Counted from the first letter of the stretch, positions 8,124 through 15,880 are shown. The stretch: DNA of 19,506 bases from JBOGGN01 sp050744165 (GCA_050744165.1 JBOGGN010000444.1:1-19506), one strand, 5' to 3'. The notes: a model not told the origin generated them from the letters alone. Translations and numbers: made by a program.

Positions 8124-8672
8124 ATGCGTGCCGTCGAGTTCGTCTTCGGCTTCGGATGGGCGGCGTTCTGGCTGTACTGGCTCGTGGCAGCCATCTCTGT
8201 GAAGAAAGGCCGGGTCGCGTGGTCCCGGCACCTTCGAATCAGGGCGGTGATCGTCGTCATCGTGATCCTCTTGCTCCGCTCGGGAGCCTTTCGGCACCAC
8301 GGCCTCAACACGGACCTCGGGCGCGCTGGCCTCGGGCTCATCCTCTTTCCGCTCGGGTTGGCGTTGGCAATCTGGGCCCGGGTGCACATCGGGCGCAACT
8401 GGGGCGCCCCGATGACGCAGAAGGAGGAGCCAGAACTCGTGACCAGTGGCCCCTACCACCTTGTCCGCCACCCGATCTACTCCGGCATCCTGATCGCGGG
8501 CGTCGGTACCGCGGTGGCGCTGAGCTGGTTGTGGCTGGCCGGCGTGGCCCTGGCTGGGGTCTATTTCGTGTACAGCGCCACTGTCGAAGAGCGTTATATG
8601 ACCGAAAAGTTCCCAGACGCCTACCCGGTATACAAGCGCTCGACGAAGATGCTCCTTCCGTTCGTCTTTTGA
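8124..8672 (+). CDS. Isoprenylcysteine carboxyl methyltransferase (ICMT)-like membrane protein
   Basis: This 182-residue integral membrane protein has about five hydrophobic segments (near 5-25, 39-52, 68-86, 121-150). It carries the C-terminal signature of the ICMT/PEMT-like family: GPYHLVRHPIYSGILI (109-124), then VEERYMTEKFPDAYPVYKR (154-172). In the family these conserved His, Arg, Glu and Tyr residues bind S-adenosylmethionine. Bacterial members are thought to methylate small molecules or lipids; the substrate is not predictable here. Length is typical. The ATG at 8124 has only a weak ribosome site. It stands alone on the plus strand, about 320 bp before the diiron oxidase gene. Confidence 0.88.
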   Translation: MRAVEFVFGFGWAAFWLYWLVAAISVKKGRVAWSRHLRIRAVIVVIVILLLRSGAFRHHGLNTDLGRAGLGLILFPLGLALAIWARVHIGRNWGAPMTQKEEPELVTSGPYHLVRHPIYSGILIAGVGTAVALSWLWLAGVALAGVYFVYSATVEERYMTEKFPDAYPVYKRSTKMLLPFVF

Positions 8673-8992
8673 ATCGTCTTCGATCTGCTCGGACTACGGA
8701 AGCTCGACCAGGGGTTCGTACGGCTCCCGCACCAGGCGCTCGAGGATTCGCCAGCCAAGGTCGAAGAGGTCATCAGGCACTCCAGCGGACAGACCTAGGT
8801 CGGCCCGCCTCGGTGGTCCGTCCAGGTCCCTGGCGCGCCCCTCGACCGGTCCCCGGCACCCGCTGCGGGTCCGTGTTGGCTGGTTGATGTGGCCCAGGCC
8901 AGGCTCGGAACGCGAAAGGCCTTGGCACTCGGTGCCCACGACGACTCCACCAGACGCCGGCGCCGGCGATCGACGCCGGGTGGGGGAGGCCG
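8673..8992. other. Intergenic stretch with no confirmed gene
   Basis: No complete gene is seen. On the minus strand from about 8840 down to a stop at 8694, one frame reads VPDDLFDLGWRILERLVREP, which looks helical and protein-like, but it has no credible start and no recognised family. It could be the tail of a lost gene. A G-rich stretch (GGGGGAGG, 8982-8989) just before 8993 may serve as ribosome site for the next gene. Confidence 0.4.
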
Positions 8993-10042
8993 TTGTGGTT
9001 GAGGCGGTGGTTGTTGGGTAGTGCTGACTTCATGGTTTCTGTCTCGCCGGCGGTCCTTGACGACCGCCCTCAACCCGTATCGATGCCCAACGCGCGAGGC
9101 CCCATCACGGCGCGCTTGCTGCCTGCGCTGTGCCGCCGGCCCCACGATCTCGCATTCACTGTTGACACCGACGACACCGAAGACCTGCAGCTGGCGTTGT
9201 ACTGCTGCTACGAGCTGTGTTACCAGGGCCTGCCAGGAGTCGATGAGCAATGGGAATGGGAGCCATCGCTGCTGTCGGTGCGGCGCCAACTGGAGGAGCA
9301 ATTCACCGCCGACCTCGAGGCTGAGGTCGGCATCATCGAGGTCGAGGCAGACACGGTGCCCAGCCGGCTGTGGGAACTTGCCCGCCCGGGCGACGGTGTG
9401 TCCCTGGCCGGCTGGATGATGAAACAGGCGACGTTGGAACATTTCCGCGAGCTGGCGGTGCACCGCTCGGCGTACCAGCTGAAAGAGGCCGACCCCCATA
9501 CCTGGGCCATTCCCCGTGTGAGCGGTCAGGCGAAAGCGACCATGGTGGCCATCCAGGCCGGCGAGTACGGCGACGGCCAGGCCGCCGAGATGCACAGCGC
9601 CCTGTTCGCCCGCACCATGGCCGCCCTGGGGCTGGACGCGACACCGAACCGATATCTGGACCGCATACCCGGCGTCGCACTGGCAACGACCAATCTGATT
9701 TCCATGCTGGGACTCCACCGGCGGTCCCGAGGAGCCCTTGTCGGGCACCTGGCCCTGTTCGAAATGACCTCAGTGCGACCGATGGCCCGGTACGGAAGGG
9801 CACTACGGCGACTGGGTTTGCCGGATTGGGCCTGCCGTTTCTACGACGTCCACGTCGATGCCGACCGCGCCCACCAGGAAATGGCGGTAAACGGCATGGT
9901 GGGCGGGCTACTCGACGTGGAACCGCAGTTGGCCGGTGACGTGCTGTTTGGCGCACGAGCGCTGATGGTGGTGGAAGATCGCCTTACCCGCCATCTCATC
10001 GACCGCTGGGAAAAGGGCGAGAGCTCGCTTCGCCAAGAATAG
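8993..10042 (+). CDS. Heme-oxygenase-like diiron oxidase (iron-containing redox enzyme family)
   Basis: This protein of up to 349 residues is all-helical in character and resembles the stand-alone iron-containing redox enzyme family, part of the heme-oxygenase-like diiron oxidase (HDO) superfamily. Candidate ligands in this numbering are E165 (YQLKEADPH), E191 (QAGEYG), H201 (EMHSALF), E257 (LFEMTS), H287, D291 and H294 (VHVDADRAH). The E-x9-H and H-x3-D-x2-H patterns, and the spacings between all seven, match the SznF diiron site as I remember it (E189, E215, H225, E281, H311, D315, H318). Family members oxidise small molecules such as amino-acid derivatives or fatty acids with O2; the substrate here is unknown. 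Starts are ambiguous: TTG at 8993 or 8999 (GGGGGAGG just upstream), ATG at 9032 or 9083. No biosynthetic partners are adjacent; the DUF885 peptidase gene converges on it. Confidence 0.88.
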   Translation: MWLRRWLLGSADFMVSVSPAVLDDRPQPVSMPNARGPITARLLPALCRRPHDLAFTVDTDDTEDLQLALYCCYELCYQGLPGVDEQWEWEPSLLSVRRQLEEQFTADLEAEVGIIEVEADTVPSRLWELARPGDGVSLAGWMMKQATLEHFRELAVHRSAYQLKEADPHTWAIPRVSGQAKATMVAIQAGEYGDGQAAEMHSALFARTMAALGLDATPNRYLDRIPGVALATTNLISMLGLHRRSRGALVGHLALFEMTSVRPMARYGRALRRLGLPDWACRFYDVHVDADRAHQEMAVNGMVGGLLDVEPQLAGDVLFGARALMVVEDRLTRHLIDRWEKGESSLRQE

Positions 10043-10070
10043 GAGTGGCGGAAAGAACCCGGCCCATTCT

Positions 10071-11786
10071 TCAAAGCGTGGCCCTCGACTCCATTCGTTC
10101 GGCGAGCCATTCCTCAACGACGGTCCGCAGCACCGTCAACCCGACTGAGCCGCCGCCGAGGACGATGTCGTGGAAATCCTTGATCTCGAACTGGGACCCG
10201 AGCCCCGAGCGGGCCCGCTCCCGGAGTCGGAAGATCTCGCGTTGGCCGACCTTGTAGGCGAGCGCCTGACCGGGCATGGCGATATAGCGGTCGACTTCCA
10301 CCGCGATCTCCGACGGCGATGCCGGCATGTTGGCGGTCATGAAGGCGATGGCCTGAGCGCGTGACCAACCGAGGGCGTGCAGCCCGGTATCCACCACCAG
10401 CCGGCATGAGCGCCAGGAGTCGGCGGCCAGCATGCCGGCGCGGTCCAAGTCGGTCTGGTACAGGGACATCTCCTCCGCCAGGCGCTCGGCGTAGAGCCCC
10501 CATCCCTCACAGAACGCGGCGTTGACAAGGGAAAAGCGCCGGAAGGCGGGAAGCTCCTCGAGCTCGGAGGCGATGGTCAGCTGGAGGTGGTGGCCCGGGA
10601 TGGCCTCGTGAAAGGCCACCGAGGCGGCATCGTACCGGGTCTTTTCCTCGGGAGCGCCGGTGTTCACGAAATAGGTTCCGGGCCGGGAACCGTCGGCCGC
10701 GGGCGGTACGTAGTAGCCCACCGGGGAGTCGTCGGCCAGGAACGGGGGCACCGGCTCGACGACGCATGGCGACCGGGGAAGGCGACCGAACCAGTCGGCC
10801 ATGGCGTCAGACGCCGAGGCCACGTTGGCCCGTGCCACATCGAGGATCTCCACCGGGGTCTGGAACCGCAGCTCGCGGTCGTGGCGGAGGCGCTCCAAGG
10901 TGGCGGCCAGATCGCTGGCCCCGAACACCCGCCCTCCGATGGTGGCGTACTCGGCGGGAAGCTTCTCGGTGACCTCATCGAGACCGAAGCGGTGAAGCTC
11001 GTCGGCGGAGGTCTCAATCGAGGTGTGGTGGCGGATGAGGCTGCGGTACAGCTCAGGCCCGTCATCGAGCGCCGCCAACCCGCAGTGCTCGTCGTCACGA
11101 GCCACGGGGAGCAACCGCTCCCGTAGCAGCTCCGCCAGCGCTGCGTAGGCCGGGCGGACCTGGTGACGCACGGCCTCGACGAGCTGCGAGCGCCAGTCGG
11201 CCTCTCCCTGCCAGCCGTGGGCGGGGTCGGGACCCTGGAGGCGGACGAAGGGGTCATCGTCGAGCGGCGAGGAGACGTAGCCGTCGATGGTGTTCAACGA
11301 TCGCTCGATGCATACCCTCGCGGGGGTGCGCCCCCGGCCGACGCCCTCTACAAAACGCTGGCCGGCCTGTTCCAAGGCCGTCGGCACCTGTCGCAGGCGT
11401 TGCACCAGCTTCGCCGCCGATTCCGGATCCGGCGCCGACAAGCTGGGCGCCACGATCAGGAAGTTGATGTGGAGCCCGGTCATTTGATCCGACTGCAACT
11501 CGCCCATCCGGTGGTCGATCATGGCGATGGCGTCGCCCAACTCCTGGGCCAGCTGCCGGCAGGTCAGCCGGTCCGAGGTATCGAGGGTGGCCGGCTCGAT
11601 GGCGTCCAGGCGCGCCGACAACCGTGCCAGCTTCGATCGGAGCTCAGCCTCGCCGTCGGCGGATGGATCCTCGATGCGGTCGTCGAAGCGGTGGTCGCCG
11701 AGCATGGTCGCCATGGTCGGGTTGGCTTCCAGGATGGTTTCCCAGTAGTCGTCGGCGAGAAGCCCAATGGTGTCGTTGGCCGCCAT
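10071..11786 (-). CDS. DUF885 family zinc metallopeptidase-like protein
   Basis: This 571-residue protein has the family's length and features. The signature HEAIPGHHLQ (393-402) supplies the zinc-binding His residues and the general-base Glu. Downstream, CEGWGLYAE (426-434) supplies the likely third ligand, E427. The N-terminus (DDYWETILEANPTMATMLGDHRFDD) is also typical. Members are related to M1/M32-like metallopeptidases and few have been characterised. There is no signal peptide, so a cytoplasmic location is likely and peptide hydrolysis is probable but unproven. The ATG at 11786 gives MAANDTIGLL. The gene converges on the diiron oxidase gene with 28 bp between the stops. No truncation or missing motif is seen. 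Confidence 0.93.
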   Translation of the reverse strand: MAANDTIGLLADDYWETILEANPTMATMLGDHRFDDRIEDPSADGEAELRSKLARLSARLDAIEPATLDTSDRLTCRQLAQELGDAIAMIDHRMGELQSDQMTGLHINFLIVAPSLSAPDPESAAKLVQRLRQVPTALEQAGQRFVEGVGRGRTPARVCIERSLNTIDGYVSSPLDDDPFVRLQGPDPAHGWQGEADWRSQLVEAVRHQVRPAYAALAELLRERLLPVARDDEHCGLAALDDGPELYRSLIRHHTSIETSADELHRFGLDEVTEKLPAEYATIGGRVFGASDLAATLERLRHDRELRFQTPVEILDVARANVASASDAMADWFGRLPRSPCVVEPVPPFLADDSPVGYYVPPAADGSRPGTYFVNTGAPEEKTRYDAASVAFHEAIPGHHLQLTIASELEELPAFRRFSLVNAAFCEGWGLYAERLAEEMSLYQTDLDRAGMLAADSWRSCRLVVDTGLHALGWSRAQAIAFMTANMPASPSEIAVEVDRYIAMPGQALAYKVGQREIFRLRERARSGLGSQFEIKDFHDIVLGGGSVGLTVLRTVVEEWLAERMESRATL

Positions 11787-11872
11787 GGTGCCGACCGTAC
11801 CCCGGAGGAGTGAACAGCGCCGCTCCGAGCAATGTGATCATGAGAGCACCAGGGCTGGCCCCGTCGAGGACC

Positions 11873-12643
11873 TTAAGGGGGTGAGGGTGCCGGCAGCGGC
11901 CAAGTCAGGCCGAACCAGTCGGCCAGCCCGACTCGTCCGGCGGGGGTCAACTCGACGGCGCGGCTGCGCGGGCTGCGGTGCAGCCATCTGAGCTCGCTCA
12001 GGCGACTGAGCACGTTGCGTCCGAGCGCTCCGGACAAGTGGTGGCGCTGTTCGCTCCAATCAACGCGGTACCGAATGGGGCGGCCTGAAGCGAGAGCGAT
12101 GCCGTGGGCGTTGAAAAAGCCGGTGCCCTCCGATGTCAGCCGGTAATCGACATCGCGTCCGTAGGCATTCAGCCGATCGGCGCGGGCACGCTCGGGGCTG
12201 AAGCGGCCATCGCCGCCGACGAGATACCGGCGCTCCAGCATCGCTGCCATGACGGCCACGCCGAGGCGCCCGGCCAAGTGGTCATAGCAGGTCCGGGCCT
12301 CCCGGACGGCGTGGGCCTGGCTGCTTTGACGCAGCGAGCGCACCGGCTGGGCGGGCGCCACCTCGGCCATCGACTCGATGAGGCGGCCGACCTGAGGTCC
12401 CGAGAGCCGGAAGAAGCGATGACGGCCGTGGCGTTCGGCTTGCAAGAGGCCCCCGGCGACGAGGCGTGACAGGTGGTTGGAGGCCGTCGCCGGGGTGACC
12501 CCGGCTTCGGCCGCCAAGCGGCTGGCGGGAAGCGCCCGGCCGTCGCCCAGCGCCAGCAGGATCCGGCACCGGCGGGCATCGCCGATCAGCGCACCGAGGG
12601 CCGCCAGGTCGCTGTCGCCACGGTTGGAACCGGTCTCGACCAT
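11873..12643 (-). CDS. ArsR-type winged-helix transcriptional regulator
   Basis: From the ATG at 12643 the product is 256 residues. The frame stays open to an upstream ATG at 12697 (274 residues), but that region holds a possible operator and would leave only 11 bp to the divergent gene, so I prefer the shorter form. The N-terminal domain is a winged helix: LGALIGDARRCRILLAL, then the recognition segment SRLAAEAGVTPATASNHLSRL and the wing QAERHGRHRFFRL. The remaining roughly 150 residues form an additional C-terminal region seen in large actinobacterial ArsR-like proteins; it ends with DWFGLTWPLP. There is no ArsR-type CxC metal site in the helix, so metal sensing is unlikely. It is transcribed divergently from an MFS exporter and probably represses it and itself, responding to an unknown ligand. 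Confidence 0.88.
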   Translation of the reverse strand: MVETGSNRGDSDLAALGALIGDARRCRILLALGDGRALPASRLAAEAGVTPATASNHLSRLVAGGLLQAERHGRHRFFRLSGPQVGRLIESMAEVAPAQPVRSLRQSSQAHAVREARTCYDHLAGRLGVAVMAAMLERRYLVGGDGRFSPERARADRLNAYGRDVDYRLTSEGTGFFNAHGIALASGRPIRYRVDWSEQRHHLSGALGRNVLSRLSELRWLHRSPRSRAVELTPAGRVGLADWFGLTWPLPAPSPP

Positions 12644-12666
12644 GGCGTCGACGTTACCGAGCGCAT

Positions 12667-12686
12667 AGTTCGATGAGCGACGAAGT
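12667..12686. promoter_or_regulatory. Candidate ArsR operator (imperfect dyad)
   Basis: AGTTCG and CGAAGT form two arms (five of six positions symmetric) separated by eight bases. The dyad lies between the preferred start of the regulator (12643) and the MFS start (12709), where a shared operator would be expected. The symmetry is short and could be chance. Confidence 0.3.
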
Positions 12687-12708
12687 GTTCCTTCCATAGC
12701 CTCGCGGC

Positions 12709-13908
12709 ATGGCCCCCGACACCTGCGGGTCCCGGCGGGCGTTCGTGGCGGTGACCTACGCGGTGGTCGTCATGCTGGCTGGGAGCAACCTGCCAACGCC
12801 CCTCTACCCCGCCTACCAGCGGCTCTTCGGCCTCTCGCCCTTCATGGTCACCCTGGTTTTCGCCACCTACGCCTTCGCCGTGATGCCCTGCTTGTTCGTG
12901 GCGGGACCGTTGTCCGACGCGGTGGGCCGCCGGCTGGTGTTGCTGCCGGCGCTTGGCTTCGGGATCGTGGCTGCGGGCGTCTTCGCCTTGGCGTCGAACG
13001 TCATCTGGCTGTTTGCCGCTCAGGTGGTCGAGGGCGTGGCCATGGGAGCATTGCAGGGTGCCGCAGTGGCGGCGCTGATAGAAACCCACCCCCGTGGCCG
13101 GCGCGACCGGGCGGCACTGACGGGATCTACGGCGACGGTGGCCGGCGCCGCGCTCGGGCCACTCCTGGCCGGCCTCTTAGCCCGCTTCGGCCCCCTCCCC
13201 CGCCGCTTACCGTTCCTGATCGAAGCGGTGCTGCTAACTGTGGCTTTGGTGGTCATCTGGACGACCTACCCGGTCCGTGAAGGGCGCCGGGGCCGGTGGC
13301 GGGCTCGGCGGCCCAGCGTGCCGCCGGCGATTCGACGGCTGTTTGCGCTGTCGGGGGCGGCCGCGTTTTTCGGCTGGGCCGTGACCGCGCTGTTCCTCTC
13401 GCTCATTCCGGCGTACGTGGTTGCGATCCTGCACACCTCCGACGTCGCCCTGATTGGTGCGCTGGCAGCGCTGGTACTGGCCTGCTCAGCGGTGGTCCAG
13501 CTAGCCCTCCCCAGGGTCGACCATCTGACGGCGCAGGCGACCGGACTGGGCTTGACCGGGCTCGCTGCCGGGTTGTTGGTCGTGGCGGCCCACGTTCACA
13601 CCCTCGCCGTCTTCGTCTCGGCTGCGGTCCTGGCTGGCCTCGGCCTGGGGATGGCGTTTCGCGGGTCGCTGGCCGCGGTCAGCGCCGAGGTCCCCGAGGA
13701 CAAAAAGGGCGACATCCTGTCGGCCCTGTACCTCTTGGTCTACCTCGGAACGGCCGTGCCGGTCATCGGGGTCGGCTTGGAGGCCCTCGCCAGTGGGCTC
13801 CGCACCGCGGTCGAGACCTTTGGCTACGGCATCGGCGCCTCCTGTGTTGTCCTTTGCACGTTGATCGCGTCGGAGGTCCGCCGTCGTCGCAAAGCGGACC
13901 TCGGGTGA
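12709..13908 (+). CDS. MFS transporter (probable drug/metabolite exporter)
   Basis: This 399-residue protein has about twelve hydrophobic segments. The major facilitator signature between helices 2 and 3 is present as GPLSDAVGRRLVLLP (66-80), with D70 and the basic pair R74/R75. A less basic central loop follows at about 188-205 (EGRRGRWRARR). The N-terminus (NLPTPLYPAYQRLFGLSPFMVT) is typical of actinobacterial MFS proteins paired with regulators. It probably uses the proton gradient to export small molecules; the substrate is unknown. No ribosome site is seen before the ATG, so the transcript may be leaderless or nearly so. Expression is probably controlled by the divergent ArsR-type gene. 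Confidence 0.92.
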   Translation: MAPDTCGSRRAFVAVTYAVVVMLAGSNLPTPLYPAYQRLFGLSPFMVTLVFATYAFAVMPCLFVAGPLSDAVGRRLVLLPALGFGIVAAGVFALASNVIWLFAAQVVEGVAMGALQGAAVAALIETHPRGRRDRAALTGSTATVAGAALGPLLAGLLARFGPLPRRLPFLIEAVLLTVALVVIWTTYPVREGRRGRWRARRPSVPPAIRRLFALSGAAAFFGWAVTALFLSLIPAYVVAILHTSDVALIGALAALVLACSAVVQLALPRVDHLTAQATGLGLTGLAAGLLVVAAHVHTLAVFVSAAVLAGLGLGMAFRGSLAAVSAEVPEDKKGDILSALYLLVYLGTAVPVIGVGLEALASGLRTAVETFGYGIGASCVVLCTLIASEVRRRRKADLG

Positions 13909-14035
13909 TCCGCCGCGTGCGGCAATCGACGACCGGCTGCATCGCGCGGAGTTGGGCGGAACGGTCCCTACCCGGTAGAACATGGGGTGGAATACGTGGT
14001 GATGTCCTGAAGAATGGGTAGCGGCCGCCGTTAGC

Positions 14036-14052
14036 GCTCGTGCACGAATAAT
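14036..14052 (+). repeat. Left terminal inverted repeat
   Basis: GCTCGTGCACGAATAAT; pairs with 14477-14493 at 15 of 17 positions. Confidence 0.7.
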
Positions 14053-14063
14053 CTGCGCTCGTT

Positions 14064-14351
14064 TCACGCGGTTTGTTGGTGGGCTTCGCATTGTTGGCGC
14101 TGGGCCCGTCCGGCCCGGAGAGTGTTGATGTCGGCGTGGACTTTGGCCGCAGGCCTGACATCGGAACACGGCCTGGCGGGGCCGGTTGTCTTTCTCGCAG
14201 AGCCCGCAGGCGGCGAAGGTGCGGGAGGTGTGGCGGGGTCGACGGCGATCAACCTGCGACCAGCTTCTTGCGTTTTGTACGCGAGGTATCGCAGGCGTTG
14301 CCCCTATCAGGCGTCGTGGATGGACCGGTTGAGGCCGGCCTTGGCAAGCGC
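14064..14351 (-). pseudogene. tnpB: TnpB (IS605 OrfB-type) C-terminal fragment, frameshifted
   Basis: Read on the minus strand from 14351, one frame gives ALAKAGLNRSIHDA, two stop codons, then GQRLRYLAYKTQEAGRRL and IAVDP. These are conserved TnpB blocks ahead of the zinc finger. The zinc-finger part continues in another frame as RHTSRTFAACGLCEKDNRPR and QAVFRCQACG, then the original frame resumes with KVHADINTLRAGRAQ, which holds the third RuvC aspartate (HAD-x-N), and stops at 14064. There are therefore two in-frame stops and two compensating frameshifts. The first zinc-finger Cys is also replaced by Phe (TFAAC for TCAAC). The N-terminal two thirds are absent; the homology stops where the palindrome begins. 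Intact TnpB is an RNA-guided nuclease carried by insertion sequences; this copy cannot be active. Confidence 0.85.
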
Positions 14352-14434
14352 CGGCCATAACTTAACATCCCTAACACAAGTGCAGGGCGCTATCACGCCC
14401 TGCACTTGTATTAAGCGCGTTAAGTTATGGCCGG
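14351..14434. repeat. 84-bp two-tier palindrome
   Basis: The outer arms CCGGCCATAACTTAAC (14351-14366) and GTTAAGTTATGGCCGG (14419-14434) are perfect complements over 16 bp. The inner arms ACAAGTGCAGGGCG (14376-14389) and CGCCCTGCACTTGT (14396-14409) are perfect over 14 bp with a 6-base loop. Exactly nine unpaired bases separate inner and outer stems on each side. No T-run follows on either strand, so it is not a textbook terminator. Confidence 0.92.
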
Positions 14435-14476
14435 TTGGGCTCAAATCCGCCGTGCTTGTCTCCAACAAACGTTGAC

Positions 14477-14493
14477 GTTATTTGTGCACGAGC
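14477..14493 (-). repeat. Right terminal inverted repeat
   Basis: Read on the minus strand it is GCTCGTGCACAAATAAC; pairs with 14036-14052. Confidence 0.7.
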
Positions 14494-14527
14494 CCTTACG
14501 CTCTGGCGGGAAAACCAGATACCCCTT

Positions 14528-15880
14528 TTACCGCAGGTGCGAGGACAACCAGGAGATGATGCTGCCAAACGTGGTGCTGTCGCGGATGGTAGAGGGCCCC
14601 GAGCCGGTCATGAACTCCTGCATGCCCAACAACGACGTGGTAGGCCCGGTTCCCGCTCCGGTAATCGTCATGGTCAACGTGCGGCTGTCGTTCGGCGGAT
14701 CCAATACCCTGGCCTGGGCACCGAAGGCACCCGCCAGCGCCTGCTCGTCGCCCGCAGTGAGGGCCGGATCCTTCCCGCCTTGGACGATGAGGGCGGGGAG
14801 GTGTACCCCGCCGGCCAGGGTTGCTGGGCTAAGGGAAAAGAGGGTCTTCAGATAGCTGTCCCGGTCGGGCGTCAGAACTGTCCGCAGGTCCGTCGCACCC
14901 TGTCCTGGATCGGGAAGGGACGAGCCGTTGGCCAGGAGGGTGGCAGCGTCCTGCAGTTGGGCGACGGCCGCCTGCCCATCGGCGGGAGTGGGCGCATCGG
15001 CGAGCAGCTGGTCACTCATGCTGTCGATGACTGGGCGCCCCGGAGTTGACAACAAGACCACCGCACGCGGCGCGGGACCGGCTGTCGCCGCCGAGAGAGC
15101 GACCAGCCCGCCGACGCCGTCGCCGACCACGCCAAGATCTGCGCTGTTCACCGCACCCTGCGCTGCCAGGAACTTCAGCCCGGCTTGGGCGTCGCCGACG
15201 AGGTCTTGGTACTGGAGGGTGGCGCCCTGGGCGAGCGAGGTCTGGCCATTGGCGTAGATGGCGCCCCGCGGGTCGTACCGGAGGCTGGCGATGCCCTTGG
15301 CCGCCAGATTGTCTGCCAGATCGGCATAGAGGTGGTCGGGCGTCGCACCCACCGGCGTCAAGCCATCGCGGTCAACGGCCCCCTCATCGGGCACGATCAG
15401 CACCGCGGGGACCGTCTTGCCGATGGTCGCACCGGCCGGCGTCACCAGGGTTCCCTCGGTGGCATGGTTGCCGGCACCGAGAAACTCGACCGGGCGAGTC
15501 GTAGAACCGGTGGTGAGGGAGGTGGACGACGATCCTCCCGACCGGAGCGCCACGACAGCAACCACGATCAGGGCGACGACCGGAATCAGCGCCAGCGCCC
15601 ACCGACGTCTGGTGGGCCGAGCGGCCGGAGCACCAGAAACCCGGGGGGCCCGCCCGCTCTTGGCTGCGCTCGACGACGACGACGAAGTCTGCGTACATAC
15701 CACACACTTCGATCCAATTCTTGTTCGCACCACACAGCGATCGCAAACCCCCCGCCCGCATGACACGCATGATGTGACTGCCGTCCGGCCACGATGGCGG
15801 AAACATGTCGAGTCCGCCTTCGGCGTCGGGGCCTGCGTCGCCCCGCGCACCGCCGGATCTGAAGCTGCGTCTTCGCTCAA
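14528..15880 (-). CDS. Zinc-finger / transmembrane / alpha-beta hydrolase-like fusion, catalytic Ser missing
   Basis: From the TTG at 15880, which has GGGGA just upstream, the product is 450 residues. The frame is open to 16045, but the added residues are Arg/Cys/His-rich and look non-coding. Residues 26-62 form a B-box-like zinc finger with eight ligands: C26, H29, C38, C41, C46, C49, C59 and C62. A Ser-rich linker and one membrane helix (about 94-112, RRRWALALIPVVALIVVAVV) follow, so the zinc finger should be cytoplasmic and the rest extracellular. From about 157 to the end is an alpha/beta-hydrolase fold: VPAVLIVPDEG, ASLRYDPRG, the elbow GVVGDGVGG (250-258) and LIVQGGKDPAL. At the elbow the nucleophile position of G-x-S-x-G is Gly (G255), and near the end PPNDSRTL stands where a catalytic His is expected. 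It may be a non-enzymatic sensor or binding protein. No operon partner. Confidence 0.8.
   Translation of the reverse strand: MSEDAASDPAVRGATQAPTPKADSTCFRHRGRTAVTSCVSCGRGVCDRCVVRTRIGSKCVVCTQTSSSSSSAAKSGRAPRVSGAPAARPTRRRWALALIPVVALIVVAVVALRSGGSSSTSLTTGSTTRPVEFLGAGNHATEGTLVTPAGATIGKTVPAVLIVPDEGAVDRDGLTPVGATPDHLYADLADNLAAKGIASLRYDPRGAIYANGQTSLAQGATLQYQDLVGDAQAGLKFLAAQGAVNSADLGVVGDGVGGLVALSAATAGPAPRAVVLLSTPGRPVIDSMSDQLLADAPTPADGQAAVAQLQDAATLLANGSSLPDPGQGATDLRTVLTPDRDSYLKTLFSLSPATLAGGVHLPALIVQGGKDPALTAGDEQALAGAFGAQARVLDPPNDSRTLTMTITGAGTGPTTSLLGMQEFMTGSGPSTIRDSTTFGSIISWLSSHLR

Larger units (their letters stand above)
14034..14495. mobile_element. Decayed TnpB-bearing insertion element with imperfect terminal inverted repeats
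   Basis: GCTCGTGCACGAATAAT at 14036-14052 and the reverse complement of 14477-14493 (GCTCGTGCACAAATAAC) match at 15 of 17 bases. Further in, both ends share GTTTGTTGG. The outermost bases are G-C-G on the left and G-G-G on the right, and TTA lies directly outside both ends (14031-14033 and 14496-14498), a possible 3-bp target duplication. Between the ends are a broken tnpB C-terminus (minus strand) and an 84-bp palindrome. No intact transposase is present. IS605/IS607-type tnpB elements do not normally have terminal inverted repeats, so this may be a non-autonomous derivative or a nested insertion. Confidence 0.6.

Noticed and set aside
7785..8471. 228-codon minus-strand open frame
   Set aside because: It lies antisense to the methyltransferase gene and has no family features.
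14064..14351. TnpB fragment as an active RNA-guided nuclease gene
   Set aside because: Two stop codons, two frameshifts, loss of a zinc-finger Cys and absence of the N-terminal two thirds rule out an active product.
14351..14434. Palindrome as a CRISPR repeat or an ordinary intrinsic terminator
   Set aside because: There is only one copy, no spacers, and no T-run after the stem on either strand.
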